From: Pegoplata infirma
Taxonomy: Eukaryota > Arthropoda > Insecta > Diptera > Anthomyiidae
Direction of reading: 5' to 3'
Length of the DNA stretch: 64,000 bases
NCBI GenBank assembly: GCA_963921195.1
Contig: OY992540.1
Location: 73,893,337 to 73,957,336, forward strand
A model generated the notes under the pieces. It did no database searches and was not told the origin of the DNA. It saw only the letters and a program-made list of their open reading frames with translations. How positions within the stretch are numbered: position 1 is the first letter of the stretch; every line of letters begins with the position of its first letter. Both the position numbers and the translations under genes were made by a program. This document shows, piece by piece, positions 34,171 to 45,984 of this stretch.

Positions 34171-35812
34171 CTTATAACTGCTTTAAAAAAAATCCCTCAT
34201 GGCTATCGAGATATCGCAATTATTTTTTATTGATTTCGTTAATGTTTCATAAAAGTTGAAAAACAGTGTCGGTGTATTCGTTTAATCCTCAACCTTTAAT
34301 CCCCAATTAAAATTAATCGGTTAACCGATTGACTCTTGCTTAAACCCTCTTAACGTACCACAATTTTAATTCAAATAATATGGGTTTGTGGGGTATTATT
34401 GTTTTTTGCTAAGTTTTCCAATTTTGTATTTATATTGGAATATGCAGTAATTTTCGTTAGCAAAGCGTTAGGAAGTATACAAATATGTACATTTTATTTC
34501 CAGTGGTTAGTATTGTTGGTACAAATTCATAACAATTGAATTTTTAACATTTATGTAGATTTTGGTCTAAAATAAAATCAAATACCAAAAATTGTTCATT
34601 TAAATCAATGCGGTAGAATTTTTTTTCTGTTGTTTTCATAGAACCACTTTTAACTGGCGGTTTTTGGGGAGGTCATACAAATGCGGTGAATTTTTTAGTA
34701 TGTATTTAAGATAAAATTTCACTATAAACTATATTTTGCAATCACCGCATATAAAAAGAGCTAACTACCGAGAAAAGGTGTATGGTGGTAGCATGGATTT
34801 TACTGTTTAATTTTGAAAAATGTTAAATCGACTGAATTCGATACAAATTTATGTAGATCGATCCAGCAAGGGTTCCCTTGCGAGAAAAAATGTTTGAGTA
34901 AAAATATTTAAACTTTTGTTCTGCGTTCCCTTTTCTTTTCGTCAAAAGTAATTTAATTTTATTTTTGCTGTTGGTATAAGGATTTTTATATTGTAATTTG
35001 CAAATCATTAATTATCTTTTATTGGTTTTGGGTTTTATTTTTGTTATTATTTGTTACAAATATTTATGTTTTCGTCATTCCACTGACAATGAGTTAAGAA
35101 CAAAGAACGTATGCCATATGGCAAATACAAATTTGTGAAAATATTGAAGTTGTGTGTTTTAGCTCCAGGGTAAATGTTAACATTAAGTAATGGGAACCAA
35201 ACGATATAAAGTAAACTTGGCAGCACTTATCATATTTGTATACAATCTGATAGCGGCATTCACAATATATTGATAATATCTACACAATTATCGAAAATTT
35301 AACTTGACCAATTTGAAAATTTTATTGGGCAACTGTGTAAAATTTAATGTAATAGAGGTAGAAAATCTTATTTCGATAAGTCGTTTTATCAAAACCTCGT
35401 AAAAAAAGTAAGGGGTTTAAATAAACATTTTTTTAATATATCATTGATTAAACAAATTATTTCAGGAACTTGTTTCTTTTAACAAAGCCATGAAATTTAT
35501 CAATCTATGACTTATTTTTTGTATATTGTGTACCCAAACTTAATTGAGTTAGTAATTATTTTTTGGAAACCTTCCCCTATAGGGATTTTCATCTAATCTT
35601 GTTTACGAAAAGTTAATTAAAAACAGCTTGATCTTTCGAAACAATTTATCAAAAAAATACAAAACAAAATACAATAAAGATAGAATAAGAATCTTTTATA
35701 AGACAACCATTTCATAATAAGAATTAAATTGCCATTTCAAACGTACACACATAAATACTCTATGTGAATTTATCTAAGTAGTTCACAAGTTAATCATCTA
35801 TTTCATACTTTT
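34171..35812. other. Unassigned stretch
   Basis: A 16-bp perfect palindrome AATCGGTTAACCGATT lies at 34315-34330. The rest shows no TIR, tandem array or believable coding frame. It may be host single-copy DNA or old transposon sequence. Confidence 0.35.
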
Positions 35813-35937
35813 TTATACCACTCACACTAGTGATAGAGGGTATATATAGGTTTGTCATTCCGTTTGTAACACCTCGAAATGTATGTATAGGACCCCAAAA
35901 AGTATATATATTCATGATCCTCGATCGATGTATCGAA
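35813..35937 (+). mobile_element. Helentron-like element, 5' fragment
   Basis: It begins TTATACCACTCACACTAGTG and then ATAGAGGGTATATATAGG, GTCATTCCGTTTGTAACACC and ATGATCCTCGATCGAT. It breaks off just before the (GTCY)n position, where a hairpin region begins. Confidence 0.6.
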
Positions 35938-35979
35938 AAATCACACCTGACATACTGCTGACTCTCCCTTTATAAAATT

Positions 35980-36145
35980 GCTGACATCTTCATACAATTT
36001 TTCAAAATGTCATCGATGACATGTCAGCAGTTGGTCAGCGGTTGTTTAAACGAATTGTTAGTGGCCACCGATACTTGTGGACACTGCTGACCAACTGCTG
36101 ACATGTCATTGATGACATTTTGAAAAATTGTATGAAGATGTCAGC
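35980..36145. mobile_element. 166-bp palindrome
   Basis: GCTGACATCTTCATACAATT is matched by AATTGTATGAAGATGTCAGC. The arms of about 65 bp include TTTCAAAATGTCAT, GATGACATGTCAGCAGTTGG and GACCAACTGCTGACATGTCA. The hairpin abuts the truncated Helentron-like copy and may have caused or replaced its missing part. Confidence 0.7.
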
Positions 36146-36244
36146 GATTTCATTTTGCCAACTGGGATGCCACTGCAATATATACATATTAACAAGTTTA
36201 TTTTGTGCTGCTTTGTGCACTAAAGTATTATAATTTTATCATTA

Positions 36245-36605
36245 TTTAAATAATTTTTTTTTGTCCACGCCCTGAAAAGGGGAGGGAGAAATAAATCTAC
36301 CTTTTCTAATCCCCTGGATCCAACAGCAGAACTTTGGACTTTTGCTGACTTAAATTTTTTTTATTTGTTTAAGAAAAATACAAAAACAAACATTGCCGTT
36401 TTTAAGGGTTGGTTTAGTTCTTTAAGGGGGAATTTTTTCCCGGCCTGGTGAGATTTTGCCCATTTCCCAAATTAACCTGCCTAGGACAAAACGACATATT
36501 CTCGCCAAAATTTAGGGAGTCTAGCACTTTTTTTCTTTGGACTCCATCGTGTTAACAACAGACATCGATAGAATGTCTTAGAATCGATCACTGATCAATA
36601 ACACT
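36245..36605 (-). mobile_element. Helentron-like element, fragment
   Basis: On the minus strand it has CTAAGACATTCTATCGATGT, the block GACTCCCTAAATTTTGGCGA, and GGCCGGGAAAAAATTCCCCC, collinear with 50028-50400. Both ends are missing, including the 5' TATACCC hairpin. Confidence 0.5.
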
Positions 36606-36639
36606 ACTGAACATTTTGAAAAAAATTGATGCGACTGGG

Positions 36640-37200
36640 ACGAAACCTTACACAGTTATTGCAATTGTTCTAGTGATCACAAATCTGGTCTCCAAACTTT
36701 TCCATCACATCAGGTTTTTCAGAAAATTGAGGTCAAAGCTCAAAAAATCGCCGTTTTGGTCATTATTGACAAAAGTCATGGTGAATGAACCCAATGTCAT
36801 AGCGACTTTAAAACAGGTCGAGGGTAAAGTATAAACATTGTTCTTAAAAATGCTGAACTCATTTGGTAAGTCATCTTAGCCCCTAGGGCACCAATTGTCT
36901 CTCAATGATGTCTATGATTTCCAAAAAAATATTTTTTCTGGTACAAATCATTTAAAAAAACAACTTTATGTGAATGGAACGCCAGCTTCTACACATGAGC
37001 AGAATTATTCTTCTGGTAACAAAATCGGTCTCTAAATCTTTTTTATTATATTAGGTTTTCGAGAAATGTAAAAACAACTGTAAAAACTACTCAAAGCAGA
37101 TAAAACACGACTTAAAAATAAGTCAAAGGTAAAGCTCAAACATTCCTCTTTAAGATATATAACTCATTTGATCAGTCGCACAGTGATTAGTTTCATTGGC
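36640..37200 (+). repeat. Two diverged tandem units of about 303 bp
   Basis: The series AAATCTGGTCTCCAAACTTT, GGTAAAGTATAAACATTGTT and AACTCATTTGGTAAGTCATC recurs about 303 bp further on in diverged form (for example GGTAAAGCTCAAACATTCCT at 37128). The phrase GCACCAATTGTCT (36890) recurs at 41731, beyond the big foldback, in the same orientation. Confidence 0.45.
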
Positions 37201-37312
37201 AAAAATCAAAAAAAAAGTATGTCTTCAATGTTGATGTTTTTTGTATTTTTACAGTTTAATAGTAAACTAAAAGAATTATGTACTTTTCTGATTTTTAAGA
37301 AGTCATATTTTG

Positions 37313-37328
37313 CCACAAGAGGGCGCTA
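37313..37328 (+). promoter_or_regulatory. CTCF-like motif
   Basis: CCACAAGAGGGCGCTA closely fits the core consensus of CTCF sites (CCANNAGRKGGCGCTA type), and fly CTCF prefers AGRKGGCGC. It is isolated and GC-rich in AT-rich surroundings. Only a motif match is seen; occupancy and function are unknown. Confidence 0.25.
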
Positions 37329-37543
37329 AAGTATGGAAATTCAACGCTATTGTGTTAAAACCTAAAAATTGATTTTTATAGGTTTACTAAAATAATTATG
37401 AAAAATCGAATTTTGAAGAAATCAACGAACTTTTTTTTGCAAAAGTTACTTTAGACTGGTTCCATTTTAAATAGCATAGGCAATCAGCCGATGGTGGTTC
37501 AATTTATCCAAAAATTAATATATCCATTCTTCTGATTTTTATT

Positions 37544-39558
37544 GAATTTCGGTTTTTGTTATTTAGTCGAAATTGTGAATGGTTCGCGTTTTATCGCTGT
37601 TCAAAGTTGGTATTTTGCAACAATTTTATGAAAAATACATAATGTTTAAATGATCGTATCTTTGGAACGCATCATCCGATTGTCACGAAATAAAGCGCAA
37701 AATAATGGTTATGTCCTGGTCTTAAAATAGAATTTTGAAAAAGGATAGGATGCTTTGCAAAAAGGATATTGAAATTAAAAAAATGTCCTTAATTTGCAAA
37801 TATCTCAAAATGCGTATCTTTAATTTTCCTATATTTTTTTGCACATATAGCCCTAAATATACTTAACAACATATGCAAATCCCAAATTGGGATGGTAAGC
37901 GGTTTAATTGTAAACGCGGTTTCATGAAACGCCTTATTGATTTTTGTTAATAACTCTCGTTTACAAATGAAAAACAATTTCTGCGCACTAACCGCGAATA
38001 ATTTTTTTATATGTATTTTTGATCGCTAAACTCAAAAATTTCATCAAAAGAACATTTCGCGAATAACTTTTTGTTTAATGAATTTTTTAGCGTTTTTTGG
38101 AGGTATTTTGACTATTTTTCTTATATCTTAAGTTCTGTTTATCTGATCTTCTCGCAATAAAAACCAAACTAAAGATAATCAAATTTCCAACAAATCCTAC
38201 ATTCATCATTTTTTCATAAGTTCATAGCTTTACGCGCAAATAATTTTTTTAGCGTTATTTGGAGGTATTTTGACTATTTTTCTTATATCTTGAGTTCCGT
38301 TCATCTGATCTTTTCGCAATAAGAACCAAATTAAAGACAATCAAATTTCCAACAAATTCTTCATCCATTATTTTTATATCAGTTCATAACTTTACGCGCA
38401 ATAGGCAAACATATGACTAAAATAAGTTTTTTGATTAACAAATCATTTAAAAAAAGTTTAAGAAATAGAAATCTTTGCAATTAATTGCATCTTTTTATTT
38501 ATCTGCAAAGCCTGAACATTGAGAAATATAATAAAGTTGATTTGATGAAAATCTATAGGTTTACTCCGAAGTTATCACAAATTTTATGAATATACATGAT
38601 AAAATACAAAAAAAAAATGATATTTTTTTACAATTTCTGTTTTTAAAATTTTTAAAAAATGAGCTTTGTTAATAAAAAATAGTTTTTCCTTGTTTGCCTA
38701 TTGCGCGTAAAGTTATGAACTGATATAAAAATAACGAATGAAGGATTTGTTGGAAATTTGATTGTCTTTAATTTGGTTCTTATTGCGAAAAGATCAGATG
38801 AACGGAACTCAAGATATAAGAAAAATAGTCAAAATACCTCCAAATAACGCTAAAAAAATTATTTGCGCGTAAAGCTATGAACTTATGAAAAAATGATGAA
38901 TGTAGGATTTGTTGGAAATTTGATTGTCTTTAATTTGGTTTTTATTGCGAGAGAATCAGATAAACAGAACTTAAGATATAAGAAAAATAGTCAAAATACC
39001 TCCAAAAAACGCTAAAAAATTCATTAAACAAAAAGTTATTCGCGAAATGTTCTTTTGATGAAATTTTTGAGTTTAGCGATCAAAAATACATATAAAAAAA
39101 TTATTCGCGGTTAGTGCGCAGAAATTGTTTTTCATTTGTAAACGAGAGTTATTAACAAAAATCAATAAGGCGTTTCATGAAACCGCGTTTACAATTAAAC
39201 CGCTTACCATCCCAATTTGGGATTTGCATATGTTGTTAAGTATATTTAGGGCTACATGTGCAAAGAAATATAGGAAAATTAAAGATACGCATTTTGAGAT
39301 ATTTGCAAATTAAGGACATTTTTTTAATTTCAACATCCTTTTTGCAAAGCATCCTATCCTTTTTCAAAATTCTATTTTAAGACCAGGACATAACCATTAT
39401 TTTGCGCTTTATTTCGTGACAATCGGATGATGCGTTCCAAAGATACGATCATTTAAACATCATGTATTTTTCATTAAATTGTTGCAAAATACCAACTTTG
39501 AACAGCGATAAAACGCGAACCATTCACAATTTTGACTAAATAACAAAAACCGAAATTC
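37544..39558. mobile_element. 2.0-kb foldback with two 868-bp arms
   Basis: GAATTTCGGTTTTTGTTATT at the left is matched by AATAACAAAAACCGAAATTC at the right. The arms 37544-38411 and 38691-39558 are of equal length and differ by only a few bases per hundred. The loop of 279 bp is AT-rich. Each arm has an internal tandem duplication of about 170 bp (TAGCGTTATTTGGAGGTATT blocks). The 62-residue frames at 37789-37977 and 39125-39313 are the same arm sequence read from each side and are not evidence for a gene. No target duplication is clear. Confidence 0.8.
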
Positions 39559-40640
39559 GACACAGATCTCGAGAATTGATATGCCAATTTTTATGCAAAT
39601 TAAAATAGGTAAGGTCGAAAAAGTGTTTTTTTTGTTTTCAAAAATTTTGGAATCCTTCTTTATTATAAATGTTGTATTTGCATTTTTTTAGAATTAATCT
39701 TAAAATACATTTTTGTATTGCTCTGAAATCTATATTTTTTCTACCGAATTCCCAAAAATTGACAAATTTTGATGGAATGCATAAAAAAAGTTCGTGAGTC
39801 AAAAAATTATTTTTTTCGCTTTTTCGATAGCTCGGACTATGGTTTATAAGGCAAAACAATAAAAATAACTAAGTTTTTGTCTGAAGTTGGAAAAAAGTTA
39901 GGTTTTTGTTGTGTCTTTATTTAATTTTTTTCAAAAGCTATATTATTAATGGAAAAAATATTAAAAAAAAATTTAATATTAAGTATTTTTTCTTTACACA
40001 TTGATATATTATATAGTATTCTGTAAAAATATAATAAAAAATCAGAAAAAAAAATATGCAGTACGTGGGCCGTTTTGCTTTAAAAGTTATCTATGACTTT
40101 TACTAAAATCCCCAAAATCACCAAATTTTAATGGCCTTCATAAAAAAAGTTCGTGAATAAAATTTTTTTGTTTTTCATTTTTTTTGTAGCTTTAACTATG
40201 TTTTATAAGATCAAAAAATAAAAATAACTAAGTTTTTTTGAAAAAAAAAATTTTTAAAAAATCGAAAATTGGATTATTTTTTTTTTTTATTTATTTTATG
40301 TACTGTAAATAAAATTAAAAAAATACATCAACATTTTCGTGTTTTTTTATATAAAGGGATTTATTGTATTGTATACCATAAATTTATAGTAAAAAATTCG
40401 ATGAAGTAAGTATACAGTGGGCCATTTTGCTTTAAAACCAGTATTTGATTTTCGTTGGTATCCCAAATCAAAACCAAATTTTTTTTTGAGATACATAAAA
40501 AAATTTCGTACTCAAAAATTATTTTTTATTGATTTTTTTAACATCCTGGACTGTTTTCTATACAATCAAATAATAAAAATAACTAAGTTTTTGAAAAAAA
40601 CGAAAAAAAAAAAAATTTAGTACCAAAAAAAAATTTTTTT
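39559..40640 (+). repeat. Three tandem units of about 355 bp
   Basis: The phrase AATAAAAATAACTAAGTTTT ends each unit near 39880, 40235 and 40590. Each unit also has a CATAAAAAAAGTTCGTGA-like block, and two have GGGCCATTTTGCTTTAAAA or a variant. The units are diverged. No coding potential. Confidence 0.55.
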
Positions 40641-40819
40641 TTTAGTTTTTTGTTATTAACGGGTTATATACTTAGAAATAAAGCAAGTATTAAACGAGTT
40701 TACTTAAAACTTATTTTGAATAAATTTATTTTCGTAATGCAACAGGAAATAAGTGTTGTGAATGTTTTGTTTTTGCAGTTATTAAGTATTTTTATATTTT
40801 TGACTATATTTAAAAAAAG

Positions 40820-41690
40820 GATATATTAACAGCTTTTTGTTACAGCAAGTAACTCAACGAAATTTGGCACACTTATTAACGTTATTTGATCTAATCTATA
40901 TTAAAAATTTGATAGCAATTGAAAGATTTTTAAAATAGTTACAGCGATTTCAAGAAAAAGGATATATGGCAGCCACGCGAGTCCTTGCTCAGATTAAAAT
41001 ACAAATGTTGTACGTCGATGGTTATCTAAATTTCTAAGACAATAACTAAGTTAAGTAATTTTATATCAAGTTTTGTGGCTAAAACTCCACTTTTAAATTT
41101 CAGGATATACGACAGGTACAAATGTCCTTAGACCGATTTGCTCAAAATTTTGATTTTTTTTCTATTAATTAATTTTGTGCTTGCCTACCAAATTTGGAAA
41201 ATCGTTGACAACTCTTTCTATTTTATTTTTGTGATTAAAATATATTAACACTTTATTGCAGTTTTTAAAAAGGATATATAAATAACTTTTGTTTTACAGA
41301 ACCGATTTCAGCGAAATTTGGCACACACATTGACATCACTTATTCAAATTTTTACAAAATATTTCAAGAGTATCGAGTAATTTTTGAGCGATTTACAATT
41401 TTTTTAAGAAAAAGGATGTATGGCAGCCACACGAGTCCTTGCTTCAATCTTGAAAAAAATTTACACATAAAATACTGTATCAAAATTGGTAATATTGACA
41501 AAATTTGGGAATTTTGTGGCCATTTTTGTAGTTTTAATCACATATTTAAGTTTCAGGATATATGGGGGGTAGGCGTGTCCTTGCTCCGATTTTTCCAAAA
41601 ACTCGTTTTTTTCTTGACTAGATAATTAAATGCTTGTGTTCCAAATTTCAGAAATCTGCGACCAATATTCTATTTTTGCCCACTCGATAT
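40820..41690 (+). repeat. Two diverged tandem units of about 440 bp
   Basis: AAAAAGGATATAT..CAGC, CGAAATTTGGCACAC and GGCAGCCACGCGAGTCCTTG at 40817-41000 recur in the same order at 41265-41440. A third, weaker trace follows (GTAGGCGTGTCCTTGCTCCG at about 41570). The block is probably part of the same old composite repeat as 36640-37200, split by the foldback at 37544. Confidence 0.55.
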
Positions 41691-42256
41691 ATGGGAACGA
41701 ATCACTGTGAGTCGCTTTAACCGTTGGAGCACCAATTGTCTTTTTATAAGGTATTTGTGCCACATAATTTTTTGGTCCGCACACTTGGGAAAATCAAAAA
41801 TTGAAGAAAAATGCCGCTTTAATGCTTTATTTTCATTGGCTGGTAAAGTTTGTAAATTGCCTAAATCGGACCAGGGAAAAAAATATTCCCATTAAGGAAC
41901 AAAACCAAACTATATATGAAAACGTGATGTTTTTAAACATGGGTTTTGTGCATCTGTTTAAATTAATAACGGTGCAAACTTAATTTTAGATGCCTTTTTT
42001 CAGTGTAGTCTATTAAAAACGAATCGAAGATAGCGAAAAAATTTCATATTCGATAAAAAAGGGGTTTCGGACCACTCTAATGTACCATGCAGACAAGCCG
42101 TTTACAATAAAATATAACAATCAAAGAAACAAAAACAAAATATTTACTAAATAATTTCCCAAGATTTGTATCATTTTAATTTCAATGAAATTATTGGCAT
42201 CACTTTATGGCTAAATGGAGAAAAAAAAAAACTAAAATACAGAAAATAAATGTGAA

Positions 42257-43381
42257 CACGCAGAAAAAAAACATGGTTGCGGTGATCATGATTTAAGAGC
42301 GTCATATTATGATTGGAAATATGATTGTAGCAATAATGTTAATATGATTGAAGGCAACAAGGAATGTTAATCATTATATGATTGCGGCAATAATGGCTTA
42401 AATGTTATATAATTATCATAATATATAATTCCAGTTTATTATACATATATATTTTTTTTTTTAATTGAGAAAATATATTATGCTTAAATACCACACGTTT
42501 TTAGAAATTCTTCATTACTTTTTTTTTTTTTGATAAAGTTCACACCAATAATTTATTTTTTGTTTTTAAATGTTGTTTTTATAAATATGAAACCATTTTT
42601 ATTAATTTTGGTTCAATTTAGTGGCAACCTGCGTTTTACATCAATGATGCGCAATAAACTTATGGCATTTTTCTAAAAAATTTCATCAACTATAACATTT
42701 TTGTCAGCTAACATTGAATGATTGTATAAATCATTAAGTTATTGACAAAATCATAACATATTTGCTGCAATCATAACGTATTTGTTACAAAATTAAAATT
42801 ATTTTCAGCAATTATAACACATTCAGTAAACAAAAAATGCACAAAAAACACTTTAATATTTTCGATTTGAAGTTTTTATTTAAAATGGAAAGTTATTTTT
42901 AAACCGCACAAAAAATAAATTATATAAAGTAGCTTTTTGTATTTCATTTCCTTCTGCGTTGATCCAATTTTTTAACTCAAATTGCCTTACATTTTTTAAA
43001 GTACTAATTGTAAGTGGCGTCTTTGCGACTAACTGCTTGCTGGCAAAACACTAAACTGATGAATAAACCTGACAATGTTTGCAAAAATCAATTTTCATTA
43101 AGTTGTGATTATCTAATGATTGTTAAAATCATGTTATGTTCAAATTTTTGGTGTGTCGAGAATATAATTAACTATAACATTGTTACAACAACCATATTGT
43201 ACTTTTGGATATTGCAATTATTTTATCATGTTTGAAGCGACCATTAAATGTCTAAAACAAGCATATAAATGATTAAATACAATTTTAAAAACAATAACTT
43301 GATTGCTGCAATCATAACTGGGTTAAGAGATCATAGTATAGTTGCTGCGATCATGTCGCAACCATATTTTTTCTCTGCGTG
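42257..43381. mobile_element. TIR element with CACGCAGA ends
   Basis: CACGCAGAAAAAAAACATGG at the left is matched, read in reverse, by CACGCAGAGAAAAAATATGG at the right. Within about 150 bp of each end, ATGATTGCAGCAATCATAA-like motifs recur in both orientations (42310-42410, 42735-42810 and 43290-43350). The 1,125-bp interior encodes no transposase. The flanks do not give a clear duplication. Confidence 0.7.
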
Positions 43382-44488
43382 AAATAATGTTGCAAGCAAT
43401 TTTTGTTGGCTGGTCTTACATTATAAATGTTTATGCTTGCAATTTCTGCTAAAATGTATTTTCCAAGTCCTACTTTTTATAACGTTGTCTACTCTACAAA
43501 TAACTTTTGGGTGGCCGGTTTTGTTTTATTTTTGGGTTGGATATTTAAATTGTTCGTTAACAAATATTTTTTAGTTACGGCTTGTGCCTTTATGACGTTT
43601 ATTACAACTACACGTTCTCTCTTTGGTGTGCCTTAAAAATATATATTTTTTTTTATTGCAATATTTTTTTTTAAATTGTTTAATGCTTGTTACGCCTAAT
43701 TTTTCACCTTACGCTATTACCACCTTGATTGTTGGCAAGTGTACAATAAATTAGAGTGGTCGGAAAATGAAAAATAATCTTATCATTATAATTTGTTATA
43801 GGTAGATGGGGACCTTTTAAGGTTCGGTCATAATCCCCATTAATGTTGCGATTACAGAATAAAAATTAAACGCAATAGGCTTGCTACCCTAAGAAACTTT
43901 ATTTTTTGCGGAGGGTCGGTCTTATTCATGAAGTTTGTAAACCACAAAACATAATTTTTTTGCGTTTTTAGCGAAATGGGCATTTCATTGTCGGTCATAC
44001 CTTAGAATTTATGGTCTGGACGATGTTGTACAAAAGTGTGTCAGACGGTGGAATAATACATTTTTATGTTCGAGATTTTTCAATTTTTTTTTTCGGAACT
44101 AAGAAAATTTTTAAATTCCTTTTTTTTATGTATGTTTTTTTCCAAAGGGCAAAAAAAGGAAGTTTTTGTGTCCGCAACATAGAAATTTAGAAAATATTTT
44201 TTTTTTTAATTTTTAATGAATTTTTTTTTACTCCAAAACGGGTAAAAAATTGGCAAAAAAAAAATTGCGTTTTGCGAATTTTTTTTTACAAATTTTTAAG
44301 TATTTTTAAAACTTGTCAAAAAAGTTTATTTTAAAATAATTTTTAATGAAATTTTTTAACACAAAACTCAAAAAAATGCCTGCGATTTTGTACTCTTGCC
44401 CAAAAAATTAAATCATGATAATGTTTTGTGGAAGATTTGGGTGTACTTGCCAAAGCAAAGTTTTTTTTAGAAAAACTAATGTTATATT
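43382..44488. other. Unassigned stretch with one open frame of interest
   Basis: An open frame at 43427-43636 has more even codon use than the surroundings and predicts two hydrophobic segments; see the findings. TTAGAGTGGTC at 43751 resembles an element end. The part from 44090 onward is A/T homopolymer-rich. Confidence 0.3.
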
Positions 44489-44667
44489 ATCTTGCTATTC
44501 CATGCAAAACGAATTGAAATATCAGTCGAGGACCCCATAAAAATACCAAAAGAGCTGTACATTTTGTAAGTGAGTGCAAAAATAAGTGCAAAAAAGTTTT
44601 TTTACATTTTTGAGAGTATTAAAGATTCGGCACCAAAGAATATAACACTCTCACTTTTTTTATGTAC
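44489..44667 (+). mobile_element. Helentron-like element, short degenerate copy
   Basis: It keeps TGCTATTCCATGCAAAACG, ATATCAGTCGAGGACCCCAT and a 3' end AAAGATTCGGCACCAAAGAA with CACTCTCAC. It lacks the (GTCY)n block. The 3' phrase matches the end of 50028-51306. Confidence 0.45.
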
Positions 44668-44759
44668 ATTTGATAAACAAATGGAAAATTTTTATGCGAA
44701 AAGCTTAGACATGATGACTTTTGGTAAAAAAAAATATTTTTTTTCATGAAAAACAAAAT

Positions 44760-45082
44760 TAAGTTTAAAAAAAATTTAATGAACCCAAAATTTTTAGTGA
44801 AAAAAATTGATAATAAAAAATTTTATAAAAAAAGTTAATGAAAAAAAATATGATAAATTTGATGAAAATGGATGAAAAATTTGTCGAAAAAAATTAATGA
44901 AAAAAAAAAAAATTGATAAAAAATAAATTTGATGAAAAAAAAAAATTTATAAAAAAAGGTGAAAAAAAAGTTTGATGAAAAAAAAAAAAAAAAAATTATG
45001 AAAAAAAAATTTGATGAAAAAAAAAAAAAAATTTGATGAAAAAAAAAAAAAATTTTTTATGGAAAAAAAAAATTGATAAAAA
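44760..45082. repeat. GATGAAAAAAAAATTT array, left part
   Basis: Units of GATGAAAAAAAAA and TTGATAAAAAAT recur to the exact start of the Helentron-like element at 45083. The same array resumes at 47656, showing that the element landed within it. The long Phe-rich frames on the minus strand are by-products of the A/T runs. Confidence 0.7.
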
Positions 45083-45984
45083 AAAACAAGTAGAAAAGTT
45101 AAATTCGACTTTGCCGAATCTAATACCCTCCACAATGCCTCTTCTAAAGGATAGTACATTTTTTAACGTCAAAAAAATTAACAATTTTGATTAGAAATAT
45201 TTTGTTTTGAGTAAAAAATCTTTTTTGTCATTTAAAAAATAAGAAAAATTACTCATTTTTTTGAGTGTAAAACTTTTTTCGATTTTGATGTTTTATTGGC
45301 TGTAAAAATATTTCTGAGTGAATGCACGTATGTATGTACACAAAATATTGTAATTAAAAAAAAAAATATATTTTTTTTTGAGTGTAAAATTTTTTTTTGG
45401 AGTGTAAATTTTTTTCTAGTGTAAGTTTTAAGTTACCAATGCTTTTAAAACTAAACAAGTTTAAAAAGCATTGCTTTAAAATTAAACAAGTTTGAAAAGC
45501 ATTGTTAAGTTAGCACCAATGCTTTTAAAACTTGATTAACACGTGGCATTTAAGATGAAACAAATCTGAAATTCAGGATTTTGCTTATAACTTTTGAACC
45601 ACTGGACCGATTGAGCTGAAATTGAATACTGAACAAAACTGGGGAATAGCAAAGATACATGCCAAGCTTCAGCAGTCTCGTTATTGTCTTTCGAAAGTTA
45701 TCGTGTTTTTTATCTCGTAAATTCGCGAAAAACCCTTGCCGAAATTTACTCTTTTGCTCATAACTTTTGAACTACTGGATCGATTTGGCTGGATTGGAAC
45801 ACCAACCTGACCAGGTAAATGACCAACATATATGCCAAAGTTCAGTAGCCTCTGTAAAGTCTTTCAAAAGTTAGCGTGTTTTCTACGGACGGACAGACAG
45901 ACGGACGGACATCGCTAGATCGACTTAAAATCAATCCTAGACCAATATTTCGATGTGTTACAAACGGAATGACAAACTTATATA

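Noticed and set aside
37789..39313. Two nearly identical 62-residue proteins
   Set aside because: They are the two arms of one foldback read from opposite sides, so conservation follows from palindrome identity and not from coding.
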